Source of the DNA: Puffinus mauretanicus | Taxonomy: Eukaryota > Chordata > Aves > Procellariiformes > Procellariidae | Direction of reading: 5' to 3' | DNA length: 64,000 bases | Assembly (NCBI GenBank): GCA_023333565.1 | Contig: JAJKFH010003256.1 | Span: 558,001 to 622,000 of the forward strand | Shown: one piece after another, positions 1 through 11,979 of the stretch | Layout of the letters: each line of letters opens with the position of its first letter | How positions within the stretch are numbered: position 1 is the stretch's first letter | Translations under genes and position numbers: made by a program | The notes under the pieces: generated by a model | Seen by the model: only the letters and a program-made list of their open reading frames with translations | Databases searched by the model: none | What the model was told of the DNA's origin: nothing

Positions 1-1
1 A

Positions 2-20
2 GGGGAGGGAGGGAGCGGGG
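2..20 (+). other. G-quadruplex-type motif at the window edge
   Basis: Four G-runs of 3-4 bases are separated by one- or two-base loops, which fits the standard G3+N1-7 quadruplex pattern. The purine-rich tract may continue to the left of the window. No gene is attached to it. Confidence 0.5.
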
Positions 21-1150
21 ATCCCGGTGCCTGGCATTCTCGGGATGACCTCCCCGTACAGCCGCACACCCCCCGTCCTCCTCCTCGCCGTGACTTTGGG
101 GACGGAGCTGCGCAGCCTTTCATGTCTGAGCGGATCTCGCACTCCCACTCGCTGGAACAGCAGTGCCTCGAGGGCTCCCCTGTCAGATGTTTCGCCATTG
201 CTCATCTTCAAGCCTTCCTTTAAGGAGCTCTCTCCTCCCGGGGGGGCTCTGGCGGGTTTGGGGATGACGGGGAGCGTCGTCGCAGGGGCTCCGCATCGGC
301 GCATTCCTCCATGCTCCAGGCTGCTCCCCGCCGTCCCAGCGAGCCTCGTGCACGGCACCTGCACCTCGTTTGAGGTTCATGGCCAGCAACCCAAAGCCTT
401 CGTGCAAGGCCCCAGCGAGCAAGATGGCTTGCAGGGAAGGGAAGTTTAAGGGCAAAGGAGAAAGCAGCAGGGAGAAAATCTGGCTGGGGAAGAGGCCTGG
501 TGGCCGGGTGAGCCCACGGGTGAGCCCACGGGTGCCCAGAGCGGGTCCAACAGCAACGGCCGCACCAGCCCGGCCAGACAACTCCCGTTCCCCCATGACG
601 GGCACCCCCCTCCCTGCGCAGGGGCACGACACACATCACCACCGGGATAACAACCTGACTCCAACCCCCGCGAAAAGCAGCACAGCCCCAGCCCCAAGAC
701 CCATAGGTGCCCCAGCGCACCCCAAGGTCCCAGGAGAAACTCCCAGTGCTCCTGCTCTGGACAGGGCGCATATAACGGGCCGCTCCAGTGCATCACGGTG
801 CTGTGGGGCAGCCCTGCACGGCCCCTCTTCCCGCGGTGCGGTGGGCGCAGCCCCACGCTTCCCCCTCCGGCAGAGGCCAGGCTGGACCGTGCGTCCCCCC
901 GCCCCGCCGCCCCTGCCCGCCCGCCGGGCTCCTGCCTCTCTGCAGGAGCAGGTTGTACAAGGCAGGAGCACGTTGCGGGCAGTGCAGGCAGCGCAGGCTG
1001 GGCCCGCGGCAAAGGCGACGTGGGCAGAGCGGGACCGCGGTGCTCCGGCAGACCCGGGGGTGGGCTCGGGGCTGGCACGCGGGCGCGTGCTGTTGTTCTG
1101 GAACGGAGTGCACTGGCAGAGCGGCATGTGGGAAGCTTGCATAATAGTGC
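21..1150. other. GC-rich non-coding spacer
   Basis: Nothing recognisable. Several frames on both strands stay open for 130-295 codons, but the products are Pro/Ala/Arg-rich without domains, as expected of GC-rich DNA. A 12-bp unit (cgggtgagccca) repeats about two and a half times near 507-537. Confidence 0.6.
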
Positions 1151-1330
1151 CAGCCCACACTACGCCTGCTCCTTCCCAGCATGATCAGCCCCTCGCTTTC
1201 ATGAGCAATAACATCCACCCAAAGTTTTCTAAAAGACAAAAAAAAGCTTCAAGGTGATACACAGAGCTCAGCTGCCTTTGCTGCCTTCAAACTGATTAAT
1301 GCAGCTGGGGAAATCCATCTGCACAGCCTC
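1150..1330. promoter_or_regulatory. Small AT-richer island, candidate regulatory element
   Basis: Composition drops from GC-rich to mixed. Homeodomain-type ATTA/TAAT cores and a CAGCTG E-box lie close together in the last third (CTGATTAATGCAGCTG). It is not coding in any convincing way. Calling it an enhancer is inference from texture only. Confidence 0.25.
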
Positions 1331-3199
1331 TTCGCAGAGGCAAGGCTTCTCTAATCCCCCGCTCGGGACGACCTCTGCCCCAGCCGAGGGACGAGGATTC
1401 TCAAAATCCCACTCCCCGTTTGATGATTTCCGAACACGCACTTGGGACCGGGGCCGAGCAGGGGAGCTGGCGTGCGGCGAGCAGCACTGCAAGGCGGGGA
1501 CGCACAGCTCCCCAGCGCCGGGACCCCTGCGGTGGGCCAAGCCGGCCGGCAATGCACAGCTCCGCTGGCACCCGCTCCCACCCGGGTGCTCCCCTCTGCT
1601 CACACCAGCCGGGGGAAGAGCGGTCCCGGCTCTGGGGGTCTCCCCAGGAGCAGCAGCCGGCGGGGCACTGCGCAAGGAGATGCATGCGGCGGCAGACGGT
1701 GCCACGTGGCCTGTCCCCGAGCAGCGCCCGTCCCCAACCATCGCATCGGAAGCGCGGCTGTGACAGTGCTGCCGCAGCCCCTCCAAGAGCCGCCTGCACC
1801 CTCGGGTACTTGCAACACTGGGAGGAAACGGGGACAATGGCTTGTCTGGAGGAGAAAGTCATGCTGCCTTTACTAGGTTTAAATTTTAACTACTCGTTAG
1901 GCTGGTGCAAGCTCCCAGTGCAGGCAGGTGTCAGCACGAGGCGGGCTTTTAGTCCATGTAACGTAAACTGACAGGGACGGGTTCAAACCAGACCAAATGG
2001 AAACCACACAAGCAGCCGCGGTGGGTTTTTGTGGCACGGTCTGTGCCAAGAGCTGGCTCTTGGCGGGTCCGGCCGGGCTGCAACGCACAGGGCTGTGCAT
2101 GCATCGCGCTCACGTGCTCCCCTGCCCGTGCAGGGGGACCACCGAGGTCCCGCGCACTCCGGGACCCCTGCGCTCCTGCAGCGAGCGGGACTGGGACTGC
2201 TCCCTGGGGAGCAGCGGGGACCCCAGCCTGGGGGCAGGACCAGACACCCCCCACCCCCATCCCACGAGGACTGGAGTGGCTGTGGCTTCTCCCCGCGACG
2301 CTCCCCATCGCCAGGTCATCTCAAGAGAGCCTGGACCTCAGGCACTGATGCCACCGCGGGTGGGCATGGGATCTGTTCCCAGTGCTGGTGCAAAGCGCAC
2401 AATGGGCTGAGTCGCAGGCTCCTTCCCCAGGCACGGCCCATGGGAAGCAGCAGCTTCATCCTCAACCAAAAACCGTCTCCATGCCCCCCCCACCTGGGCT
2501 GCTCGGTGGGAGCAACGTACCTGGAGACCAAGAGCAGGTACCTCGTGCTGCGGTCGCAGGCGGGAGCTCACACTCGCGTTCGCCCCTCGGAGCCGTCGGG
2601 AAGAGTCGTCGGGGTCTCACAGCAGCAGCTTCTCAGCCTGAAAGAGAGAGGGAGAGGCTCCAGTCCCGTCCCTGTGTAGGCACCGCTGCTAATAACGGAG
2701 GAGGACGCAGCAGAGCTCGGCGCCTCTGAGTGCCACGGCTTCCAGGGACTCGCACGTCGCTTGTCCCACTCTTTTAACAGCACAGTTATGTCACAGCTGG
2801 AGAGCAGCTTTGGAGCGTGGCCCGGCTGCCCGACACGCACAGAGGCAGCCTGGCAGGCAGGACCCTGCCCACCGGCAAAGCCCCCGGAGAGAGGAAAGCG
2901 TGTCTGGCCCTGGGGAACGGGGCTTGGCTGCAAGGGGTGCACGGCGGGTCCCCGGCTTGGGGGTCCCCAGCGGGACCATGTCCCGGTCTCCACCCTGATG
3001 CAGGATGCTGAGGCTGGTCCTGCCTCCCCGGGGAGCACGAGCCCTGGCATCGGCAGAGCGCACGGGACGGAGACAAGGAAAGGCCAAGGCTTCTTCTAAA
3101 GGCAAAAAATAAGCCCCGATCCAGCTGTTCCCTCCCAAAGGCTGCTCGGAGGCAGCCCGCAGTCCCGCGTCACTCTCAGCAGGTCTGGTTTGGTTTTCC
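1331..3199. other. GC-rich non-coding spacer with one AT-richer patch
   Basis: No gene, repeat or RNA recognised. A short AT-richer patch at about 1,855-2,000 contains TTAAATTTTAA and a GTTCAAACC string that resembles a tRNA B box but has no cloverleaf around it. The remainder is GC-rich with frames open on both strands. Confidence 0.55.
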
Positions 3200-3620
3200 C
3201 TGACCCAGGTTGAACAGGAGATAATTTAACAGCTTGTCCCCCATTGTAATGGGACTTTTTTCCCTGCTTCCCCCGGGCAGCCCATCCATCACTGTGCCGA
3301 GCGGCGACGTCCACCCCGCGACCTCCGCCAGGCAGCCCCCCCGCCCGCCGTGAGTTATGACGCCTGCACCGCGCGGCGGGACGGGCTCAGCGCGCTGGCT
3401 CCGCGCCGGGAGCCGAGATTTATCCCCGTGGCGGAATAGGGGGCAGAGGCTGGGAGATAAGTCACAGCAAAGCTGCAGGAGCGTCTCTCAAGGTCCTCCA
3501 AGGTTGGCTCATTAAAAAGCAAGAAGAAGAGGAAAGAAAAAAAAATGCCCGCAGTGGTGTGGCTCACAAATCACCCTCCTGCCTTCAAATCAGCCAAAAC
3601 CAAGAGGGAAGTGAAGGGGA
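3200..3620. promoter_or_regulatory. Mixed patch: CpG cluster flanked by AT-rich elements
   Basis: A CpG-dense core at about 3,295-3,440 is flanked by AT-rich stretches with GATAATTTAAC (near 3,210) and AGATAAG (near 3,455), the latter a GATA-type site. A GTGAGT string at 3,350-3,355 could act as a + strand splice donor, but nothing else supports an exon. It could be a minor CpG promoter or an enhancer. Confidence 0.25.
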
Positions 3621-5149
3621 GCTGGCAGCCCCCAGGCCGGGTCTGCAGCAGTCCCCAGGGGACGCTGCTGGCCGGGGCCATGCGACGCCACCAGCATCCC
3701 CCGAACACCCGTCCCAGCAGCATCCCAATGAACGAAGCAGCGCAGTGCCTGGACCCGGATGCCACTTCCCAGTGGTGCAGGAGCATGGCAGCCCTGGGGA
3801 AGGGGCGAAAGAGGCAGCAAGCAGCTGATGGACAGCCCGCAGAGGCTCTCGGGTGCCGGCCAGGGGAGGACGCAGAGGAACATGGCACAAAACTCCCCTG
3901 CCCCAGGGGAGGAGATGGCCAAGGCTGCTGGGTGGGCACGCTCCTGCGGCCGTCTCCATCGGCGCAGAAAGCAGGCAGGCTTTGACAATCAGCACCTGCC
4001 CTCAGCCCCACATCACCGCCCTTCCCACAGCCCCACCAGTGACACCCGTCTCCCGCTCTTCAGGCTCCAGCATCCCCGGCCACCGAGCAGGGACAGACAC
4101 CTCCGGTGGCACGCGTCCCCTGGCCCCAGGAGCAGGCTGGAGCACATAGACGCCGGGACCAGCACCTGCAGTCGCCCGGTTCTGGGGTGCAGCCATTGGG
4201 CTCTGCCGCAAAACCCAGGCACGCCAAGCACACTGCCGGGAGCGGGCACCATCCCCACGACAGGAATCCGTCACCGCTTTTGGGGAGAGACCACAGAAAA
4301 CCCCCAGAGAAACCACGAACAGCACAGAAACTCCCCAGCCTCCCCAAACTTGCTGGAATTCCCCTTCTGCCTCATTAGTCCTGCTCATTAGGCTCTGCTC
4401 CTGATTAGCACGCAGAGCCAGAGCACAGCTCAGCACAACTTCACGCTCCCCAGCCCCTCCATCCTGGTCCCCTTTAACGGTGGTCTGTCACAGCCCCATC
4501 CCCGAATCCCCCCAGCGCAGGAGCCCCTTTGTGGTTCTCTCCCGAAGGCAGCTGCTGTCGCAGCCCCTCTTCTCTCCGCCTTGGGTTATTTGTGTGTTAC
4601 CAGGAACTGCAGCGGAGCTGGGGGTTCAGCGGGGATTCAGCCGTCCCAGCCCCTGAGGGGCTTTTTAATCAAGCACACATCTCCCCTCCGCTCACCCCCG
4701 ATGAAGCCCCCACCCCGCTCGCCGGCTGCCCCCGGCACGCACCGCCGGCCAGCCGCGGAACGGAGCAGGCAGCCGGGACAGGCACCTCCACGCTGGCACC
4801 CCACATCCCCTGGGAAAGGCGGCCAGTGAGCCCGGCACTGCCGGGGGAACTGGCCCAAAGCAGGCGCTTGAGGCACGAGCCGTATTTAAGCCTGCGAGGG
4901 AGTTGGGCGCGAGGGCTGGGAAGAACATGAGGATCATCTCCTCCAAGTTTCTGCACCACACAGGGCAAAGAACCTCACCCAGAAATCCCTGCAGTGGCAG
5001 CTCCGGCTTGAGCCCAGCTTCGCTCTCGAGTCACTTCCCCCAGGACTTCCGTGACCAAGAGCCCTCTCCCCCCACACCCCAGCCCAGCGCTGGGCGGCAC
5101 TGGAGGCAGCGCCCCTGGGTTTCCTCCCCGACACCTTATTTCCAGCACA
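3621..5149. other. GC-rich non-coding spacer
   Basis: No gene recognised. At 4,371-4,410 three ATTAG homeodomain-type cores occur in a row, each within a similar ctgct/ctc context, with starts 13 and 17 bp apart. A weaker AT-richer patch lies near 4,575-4,685. Open frames on both strands are compositional. Confidence 0.5.
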
Positions 5150-5989
5150 AACTCCTTTAGCTACAGCTTCCACGCTCGCATTGCGGGGTTTACACAAGAC
5201 CAAAAAAGCCCCATGCACATGCAGCGAGCGCAGGACACGATAAACACAGGGAAAACCCAACAGCGTCCCTAAAACAAGATGAACGCAGTAATATTTTTTC
5301 AGCACCTTCTATTTTCAAAAGCAAACCCATGCCTGTGCAGGGGGACAGGGCTGGCGCGTTCCCCACCGGCGGGGGCCCAGCAGCAACCCTCGCCCGCCGG
5401 CAGCCAGCCCCGCTCCCGCAACATCCCCCCGCAGGGAAAGCGGCCCAGCCCCAGGAGGGGTGCGACAGCGGATTGCCGATCCCCACGGGGCATCTCCCCC
5501 AGGAGCCACCGGGCTTTTACTACACAATAAAACATTGCAATTAGATCTACAAACCAACCCGGGAAGGCTAAGAGGTTTTATCAAAGCCAGCGGCACCCCA
5601 GGGAGGAGCCGGAAAGATAAGGGCAGCTGCCCGCAGCATCCGCAATCCCAGGGCCTGCTGCTGCTGCGGGGGGGTGCAGGACCAGGGCTGCACCCGCTGA
5701 TTTTTGGGAGACTGAGCCCCTGCCCCACGCTCCCAGGAGGATGCTTGGCCCGGGCCCCAGCCCAGTGCAGTCTGTCGGACTTCACCATGGCAGTGGGGTG
5801 ACGGAGAAATCCCTCTTGGCGGGGCAGTGCTGGAGGGGACGGCCGGGGGGCTGGGAAGGCGAATACCCGCAGTGATTTTTCCCTCGGTTGCAGAGGAGGG
5901 GGAGAGCGGAATTTTCTTTCAGCAGAAAACGCACTGAAGCAGCACTCCAAGCCTGTGCAGCCCGAGATACAGCTCCTGCTCCAGCCCAG
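5150..5989. other. Mixed spacer with two AT-richer patches
   Basis: AT-richer patches lie at about 5,150-5,330 and 5,515-5,600. The second contains AATAAAACATTGCAATTAG and TTTTATCAAAG. Between and after them is GC-rich DNA. No coding or repeat signal. Confidence 0.45.
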
Positions 5990-6245
5990 ATCAGGAGCTA
6001 TTTCCCACTTATCTGTGCCGAGCCTGATATCTGTGCAGCAGAATACAGCACTTGGTAATAGGATTTTGATGCTGAACAGAAGATGTTTTTTCCCCGAGTC
6101 TCACTTACGTCACACCTGGAGGTATCCATGGCCATAGAGGTGACACAGAGGAAGGCTAAAGAGTTTCAACTCTTGCGCTGAGGGAGCAGCTTCTCCTTTA
6201 GCTGCAAAATAGCAGAATTAAAGCAATCTAATATTAGCTGCCCAC
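5990..6245. promoter_or_regulatory. AT-rich island with CRE/T-box site, candidate enhancer
   Basis: About 255 bp of mixed composition between GC-rich spacers. TTACGTCACACCT at 6,105-6,117 overlaps a CRE-like core (ACGTCA) and a T-box half-site (TCACACCT). CTTATCT and TGATATC (GATA-like) and a TCTAATATTAG stretch lie nearby. These are the features of a conserved non-coding element, though conservation was not testable here. Confidence 0.4.
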
Positions 6246-7064
6246 TTCGTGCCCCGACTCCAGCACAGTCCTGGCGAGAGCAGGGAGAAGAGCACATCCC
6301 TGCTGCAGCACCCCCGCAGCACCACTGACCCCCCAGCTGGCACAAACCGCTGCGGGAGCAGGCAGAGCCCTCCGGCCCCTGGGGCTGGGCTCAGGGCTGG
6401 AGCCAGCCCAGCCGCCCACTGCCAGGTTGGGGGAGCCAGCGCCCCTCGGGCATCACCCGCTCCCAGTGCTCCCCCGGCCCCAGGCTCCGCTATCCCTGCA
6501 TCCTACGTCGCAGGGATCACCCACGGACAGCAGCAGCAGCAGCACGCAGCTGCCTTGGGGAAAGGGGAGGAAGGCTTGTCACCTCTCTGCCACCCTCCTC
6601 CTCGTCTGAGCGAGAGGAAGGTCCCACGCACCCACGCACCCCCGCTGCTGGAGCTGGGAAAGTCTCTGCCTGCCACAGACAAAACCGAAGGGATGGGAAC
6701 CACCCCCGCCAGGCGCGGGTGACATCTCACCCGAGGGAACGCTGCCGTCGCGGCGTCAGGGCTGTCACCGCCTCCCACGGCGCAGACCGGGCGGACGAAG
6801 GGCACTCGCAGAAAAGCACCAGGCTGGCAGCTCCGAGCACCCGCAAGCGGCGGTGGGGAGAGGAAAGTCCGGCCAAGGCCAGGCCGTCGGTCAGCGCGCC
6901 GCGGCTGGGCTCCGGCAGCTCGAGGGGCCAGGCTGAGAGCACACGCGCTAAGAGGTGCACGCAGGGCGCACGCTGCTCGCGGGGCGCACCACGGCGCTCG
7001 AGAAGCCCCTGAACAGGCTGCGAGCAGGCACGGGCTGAGCAAGCTGGAAGGAAAGTGCTCATTA
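6246..7064. other. GC-rich spacer with CpG cluster
   Basis: No gene recognised. A CAG-type run (CAGCAGCAGCAGCAG) lies near 6,529-6,543. CpG is dense at about 6,720-7,010, but I see no splice donor or exon next to it, so a promoter claim would be weak. Confidence 0.5.
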
Positions 7065-7290
7065 GGAGTGAAGCAGGGAGGCAACTCGAGGCACCTGGGG
7101 AGCAGGATGCGTCCTGCTCGGAGCATTTGCATTTTCCTAGCCCAGCTCCAGAGAACAGGGAGTTATCACAGCCTTAGTAAAGAGCCCCGCTGCACTAAAG
7201 GTGCATTGCTACCAGATAAAAGAGCCAGGAAAGAAGTGAAAGACAGGAGCAGAAGAAACCATCTTGAACAAAAGGATAGAGAAAACAGTC
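7065..7290. promoter_or_regulatory. Candidate regulatory island with octamer and perfect hairpin
   Basis: A perfect 8-bp inverted repeat with a 4-base loop spans 7,100-7,119 (GAGCAGGA / TCCTGCTC). A perfect octamer, ATTTGCAT, follows at 7,125-7,132, and GTTATCAC and AGATAAAAG lie downstream. The element is AT-richer than its flanks and has no coding signal. Confidence 0.35.
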
Positions 7291-8014
7291 CCGGGAAGTG
7301 CCGCAGGAGCTGTCAGCCTGGGGGACGGGGGGGGAGGGGATCTGTCAGCTGCCCTGGCCCCCCCCGCCAGCCGGGAAGGCAGCCTGTGGGGCACGACCCC
7401 CCGCCAGGCTTCACCCCCCCCCCAGCTCTACAACCCTCCTGCAATTTTGTTTTCAATTTTGCAGTTAGGAACATCACCCTCTACCTTTTTATTTGCCCCC
7501 TGATGCTCTGAGGCGGCGCAGTGGCTGTGAGCGGCCGGGATGCTTCACCAGCGGTAGGAGCAGGGGCCCAGGCAGGGCTGCGGATGCCTGCTCCCCCGCG
7601 CAGCCCTGGGAACCCCGGGGGCTGGGGCACAGCACCCACCAAGCCCAAGAACTGCTTTGCAGACGCACCCTGCCCCTCTGGCATGGGCAGCGCTGACAGC
7701 CCCCCATGTCCCGCACTGCCACGGCGAGTGGCCCCGGCACCGGTGGTGACAGCCAGCAGCTCGCCTGCACCCAGGGAAGCGGGTGCCCACGCCAGCCCTG
7801 CTCCGGCTCACCCGAGGAGAGCCCGCGGCCCCTGCGGGGAGGGAAGCACAGCACTGTGCTGGCGAGGCAAAGCAGCGGCACCGCCGAGCCGCCGCGGACC
7901 CCGTCCCGCACGGACCGTGCTCGGGCAGCGCATGCCCAGGAGCCGGGGCAGCACCTGCTGCAGGGGGACAGGGATGCCAAGACGACAGTTGCAGCCTGTT
8001 TTTCTGCACAAGTG
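7291..8014. other. GC-rich non-coding spacer
   Basis: No gene recognised. A short AT-rich patch at about 7,438-7,500 has two CAATTTTG copies within 20 bp. The rest is GC-rich with compositional open frames. Confidence 0.5.
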
Positions 8015-8500
8015 CATTAAGTATTCTGCACAGCCCTTTTGCTGTAAATCACTTCCTATTCAGGCTCACTGCTGAGGGTCTCTGAAGGTCGATTTTCCAT
8101 GGTTATGACAACAAAAACTAAAATTGGGTCAAACCTGAAAGGTATTATCTTCCTCCAAGCTGCTAAATGCACAATAGTAATGAGGTTGGTTAAGCAATTC
8201 ACCCACAGACTGCATTATTTGCTCTGAAGATGTATTAACCAGTTAAATGAGCGTGATAAGGCAGCTCTGCTTATTTCTCCCACCAGCCGCACAGAAGATC
8301 TGAGGTTCTGGGTCTCCGTATCCCAGCTAATAACCGAGACCGCAGACACGCTGACAAAGGCGGCCGGCGCCGCGCTGCTCCGGGCCAGGCTCTGCCCAGC
8401 CTGACCCGCGGGAACACAAAGGGAACTTTAAAGGCATCCAGCGGCTGAGAGCCATTTGAAAAAATAATTATATTGCCTCCCTCCCCTTTCTCTTTCTTCT
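8015..8500. promoter_or_regulatory. Strong AT-rich island, candidate conserved enhancer
   Basis: About 270 bp (8,015-8,285) of sharply AT-richer DNA is followed, after a CpG-rich gap, by a second patch at 8,425-8,500 (AATAATTATATTG). Visible motifs include GTATTATC, TTAAGCAATT, TGTATTAACCAGTTAAATGA and GTGATAAGG. It has no coding potential and no repeat signature, the classic look of a vertebrate non-coding element. Confidence 0.45.
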
Positions 8501-8889
8501 CCTTAAATGCTCTCCCCCATCCAGCCTCCTGATGAAAGAGCACAAACCCACTGCCCACCCCGGCAGAGGCAGGTTTTAGCAGCAGCCCCGCTCCAGGACG
8601 GGGGTTTATCCCCAGCAAACGCGCGGCCGACCCGGCTGCTCAGCGGCTGCTCCTGCCGCTGCTGGGGCGTGGGACTGGGGGGGTCAAAACCCACAAAACC
8701 CACCCACCCATCTCAGGGTGCTGCTCCTCACGCGTGTCGGAGGATGCCTTGCGGCCGGTACCTGATGGATGCTGGAAGCCACCCGTGCCCACGCCAGAGC
8801 TCTCCATACCCACTGTGGCGGATAAGGGGCAGCTGGGCAGCTGGGCACCCGCCCCGGGAGCCTCCACCCCAACGGGGCAGCGGTGGCGG
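8501..8889. other. GC-rich non-coding spacer
   Basis: Nothing recognised. Long open frames on both strands run through it (365 codons on +, 415 on -) and overlap each other, which argues against either being a gene. Confidence 0.55.
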
Positions 8890-9125
8890 TTGTGGGATGC
8901 GAAGAACATTTGTTTTTATGGGATTTCTGCTGTTTTTCCTAAAACAAACACCCATTAATGTAAATATAACTGATGTAAACAAGCACGACCCTAAAAATCC
9001 ATGTGCAGCTGTATGTAATGGGGGAGAAGGAGGGAGGGAGGGAGGAGAAACACTTGAATTAATCCTTAAAATGAATGAGATGGAAAAACTCAAACTGCAC
9101 GGAAAGCATCTGGTACTGCTGCAGA
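8890..9125. promoter_or_regulatory. AT-rich island with forkhead site and G-run, candidate enhancer
   Basis: CCATTAATGTAAATATAAC is followed by GTAAACA at 8,975-8,981, a forkhead-type core. A G-rich run near 9,020-9,045 (GGGGGAGAAGGAGGGAGGG) fits a quadruplex pattern. TTGAATTAATCC follows. No coding signal is distinctive to the island. Confidence 0.38.
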
Positions 9126-9949
9126 AAGGGACTGCCCAGGACAGAGGGTCGCGTAACGCCGCCGGCTCCCGCACAGCCACCCCACGGCACCAGCCCACCG
9201 GTGGGAGAGCCGCGCCACGTCCGCACCAGCCGGGGAGAGGAGACCACGGTGGTGCCGGTCCCAGGTGCCGCAGCCCCGAAGCCCCGAGCTGGGTGCATCG
9301 CAGTCCTGCCCGCCTGGCCGCTGGCTCCCTGCTCAGCTCTGCTCCAGCGGGAGGGCGATCGGACGACGTCTCGGTTCTCCTGTCCATCTCCAGGCGGGCA
9401 GGAGGGACCGCCCAGCTCTCCTGGAAGCTGGGTACCCGCAGCCCGTGGCCCCGTGGTCCTGCCGGGGCGATCGCCCAGTGCAGTTTGGGGAGTTTGCTCA
9501 AGAAGGGGCTCAGCGGAGCTCGGGCTCTCACTTGCCGTGGGAGCCAAACCCTCCCACCCCGCGCCAGGCTGGTTTTCACAGCTCGGTGCCCGAGCAGCCG
9601 CTGAGGGCAGCTCTTGGGGTAGGCGGCGGGTAGGAGGGCAGAGAACAAAAACATAGCTGGGTGCTGCAGCGTCACGGCCATGCCCCTCGTGAGCTGCCCG
9701 CAGGTCCCTGGCTCCATCCCCAGCACAGGGAAGGTTTTCGGGGCGCCGAGGAGGCGCGTCTGCAGGACCTCCACAGGCAGCCTGCCCCATGGGAGGATGG
9801 GAGACCAAGGGAGGTGGCAGGAGGCTTCCACCCCCTGCAAGAGGGACTCGGCCACCAGCCGGGGAGCACGCGGAGGGAGCACGGAGAAAGCCTCGGTGTG
9901 TCTCTCCTGGTGATCCAGCTGGTGCTTTGCCAGGAGGAAGTAGCTGCAT
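9126..9949. other. GC-rich non-coding spacer
   Basis: No gene, repeat or RNA recognised. Overlapping open frames on both strands are compositional. Confidence 0.55.
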
Positions 9950-10420
9950 GGAGAAACGCCAGCACTTTCTAGCAAGAAGGATGAAGGTATCCTGAAGTGG
10001 GATCCGTGTTCACAGAAGCTCTGGGACCAGCACTACGACCTCCACGAGCCACCTCCTGTGTGACTGAAATACCTGAAATATGGCTGCACAATGGTACCTG
10101 AGGAACAAGGGGGAGAGAGACCATGGAGCAGACCTGAGGAGCTCCAAGAAGCGAGGGAAAGGGCTGTTTCATGAGGCTGGCAGGGGTCAAACAGAGAGGC
10201 ATCAGCAGATCTGCACAGATGGGACAGCAGCGGTCCACACAAGGAGCTCTTCCAGGTTCTTCCAGCCTCCACCACAAGCCGCTGCTGCACCAGGCAGCTC
10301 ATCAGGAGTGGCTATTTGAAACCAAATGCAAAGAAAGTCGGATAAACTGGAAAGACAACTTTGGTGTTCCTGCCCTTTTAAGATCTGCAACTCCAGACTG
10401 CACACGATCTCCTGCTGAGA
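9950..10420. other. Intermediate-composition stretch of unknown nature
   Basis: This stretch is less GC-rich than its neighbours and lacks the TAAT-rich texture of the candidate enhancers. I compared it by eye with CR1 and found no match. It may be an old unrecognised repeat or ordinary intron sequence. Confidence 0.3.
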
Positions 10421-11979
10421 ACAGAGAGATGGAGCCCAACCTGGAGCACCACCTCCAGAGCTCGGAGCAGGGGCTGCCCCAGGGCCCCGCAGCACACAGC
10501 AAGTGGAGACTCACGGTGCCCAAAGCCACGCAAGGAGACCCAGTCTAATGCACCGGTGCCAGGGCCCCTAGCAGAGGGTAGAAGGTACCACAGGGCCAAA
10601 ATGCCACTGCATAGAGGATCCAAGATGCAAGAAAGAGGAGACCTGTCTTGCCTCTGCCGGGCTCTGGACAGGCAGCACCCCAGGAGAGCTGTTGGCAGCA
10701 TCAGCCAGCTTCGCTGCCCACGACACCGCCTGCCCGGCAGGGCGAGGGGAAGGAAGAGGAGAGACCTGGTGGTGAGAAACCAAAAGGGCAGCAAGGACTT
10801 AAGCCAAAGCCCGGCAAACCCACCGCTTCGCCCTTTCCCGCAGAGACCCCCCGGCCCTTGGCCCCCACACCAAGGGCTGGGACCGCACCGCGCCGCTGTC
10901 CTGGCGAGGAGAGGCAGGAGGACCTGAGCTCTGCCGGCGTTGCCCTCCCCAGTGCGAGCAGAGGCAGGTTAGCATGCAGCCTGGCATTGCTCTCCAGCCT
11001 GACCGCGCCGAGCCCCCGCGAGCCACGCAAGGTCCCTGCGATCATTCCCGATTCCAGCAGCCTGCCCGTCCGCTGAGCCCTGCCTGCACCCCTGCCCTGC
11101 CCCTGCCCGCACACACACACCGGGCTCTCGCGGTGACACCTCAGCTACCCAGGGATGTGTCCATCAGATCCGTCCCGCTCCTCCTCTCCCTAAGGATCTC
11201 AAACCCTGTCCCTCGCCATCAGCCGCTCACTGGCCGTGTTTCAGAGAAGTTGCCTCACGATCAGCTGCTGGAAACCCCGTGGGACCAGGCGCCAGGGATC
11301 GGGGGAATCCCTCATCTGGCTGGAGGTGGACTCCCGGACCCCCGGCCGCCGTGCTCAGCCCCGGCACACCGGTGGCTCTGACTGCTCGCACTCCATCCCA
11401 CACCTACGGCAGCCTGCGATGGGGCTGCAGTCCTGCTGCTCCGGGCCAGCAAGGTCCTGAGGGACGGTCCTTGATCCCAAACCTGGAGAGTGAATATGCG
11501 ACGCGGCTCCTCCCGGAGCAACGCCGACCACCAGTGCTGCTCCTCCAGGAGCTACAGCAGCTTTTCAGGTTCACCTGCCAGCTGCGGCCCCAACACAGCG
11601 TGGGTCGGCTGCACCGGCAAAACACAGGTGCATCACTGGCTCCGGTGCCCACTTCTGCCATGACGGCGGAAGGCCAGCCCGTCCTGGCACAGCACTCTGC
11701 TCTGGGAAGCGCCAGCCCCTTTTTCCTTACCTTGGCACGGCGTTCATGCTGCCGAGGCTCCTCGGCAGGGAAGACTCTGGGATGGGCAGGTGGACGATGG
11801 CACCCCCCAGGACGCGCCCAAGCACTGGTGCCGGCGCCGCGCAGAGCTCCGCACCTTGCCAGCCCTCCCGGCTGCCACGCGGGCGTGCGGGCTCCCGGCA
11901 CTGCCTTTGGAGCCGGCTGCTGCAGCACACGCGTCCTCCCCCCTGCCCTTTCCAATGCCGCCGGTGATGGGAGGGAGTT
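10421..11979. other. GC-rich non-coding spacer
   Basis: No gene recognised. A short CA run lies near 11,109-11,119. Frames open on both strands are compositional. Confidence 0.55.

Noticed and set aside
1978..1996. tRNA-like B box (GTTCAAACC)
   Set aside because: No matching A box, acceptor stem or anticodon arm can be folded upstream.
3330..3360. GTGAGT donor beside a small CpG cluster as a possible + strand first exon
   Set aside because: The bases before it (GCC) are a poor exon end, the CpG cluster is short, and nothing downstream supports an intron-exon structure.
8507..9975. Overlapping 365-codon (+) and 415-codon (-) frames
   Set aside because: They lie over the same bases on opposite strands, run through an AT-rich island without conserved motifs, and show no domain.
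9950..10800. Possible third CR1 or other retroelement
   Set aside because: I compared the stretch with the CR1 blocks I know and found no ordered match on either strand. Left as unknown.
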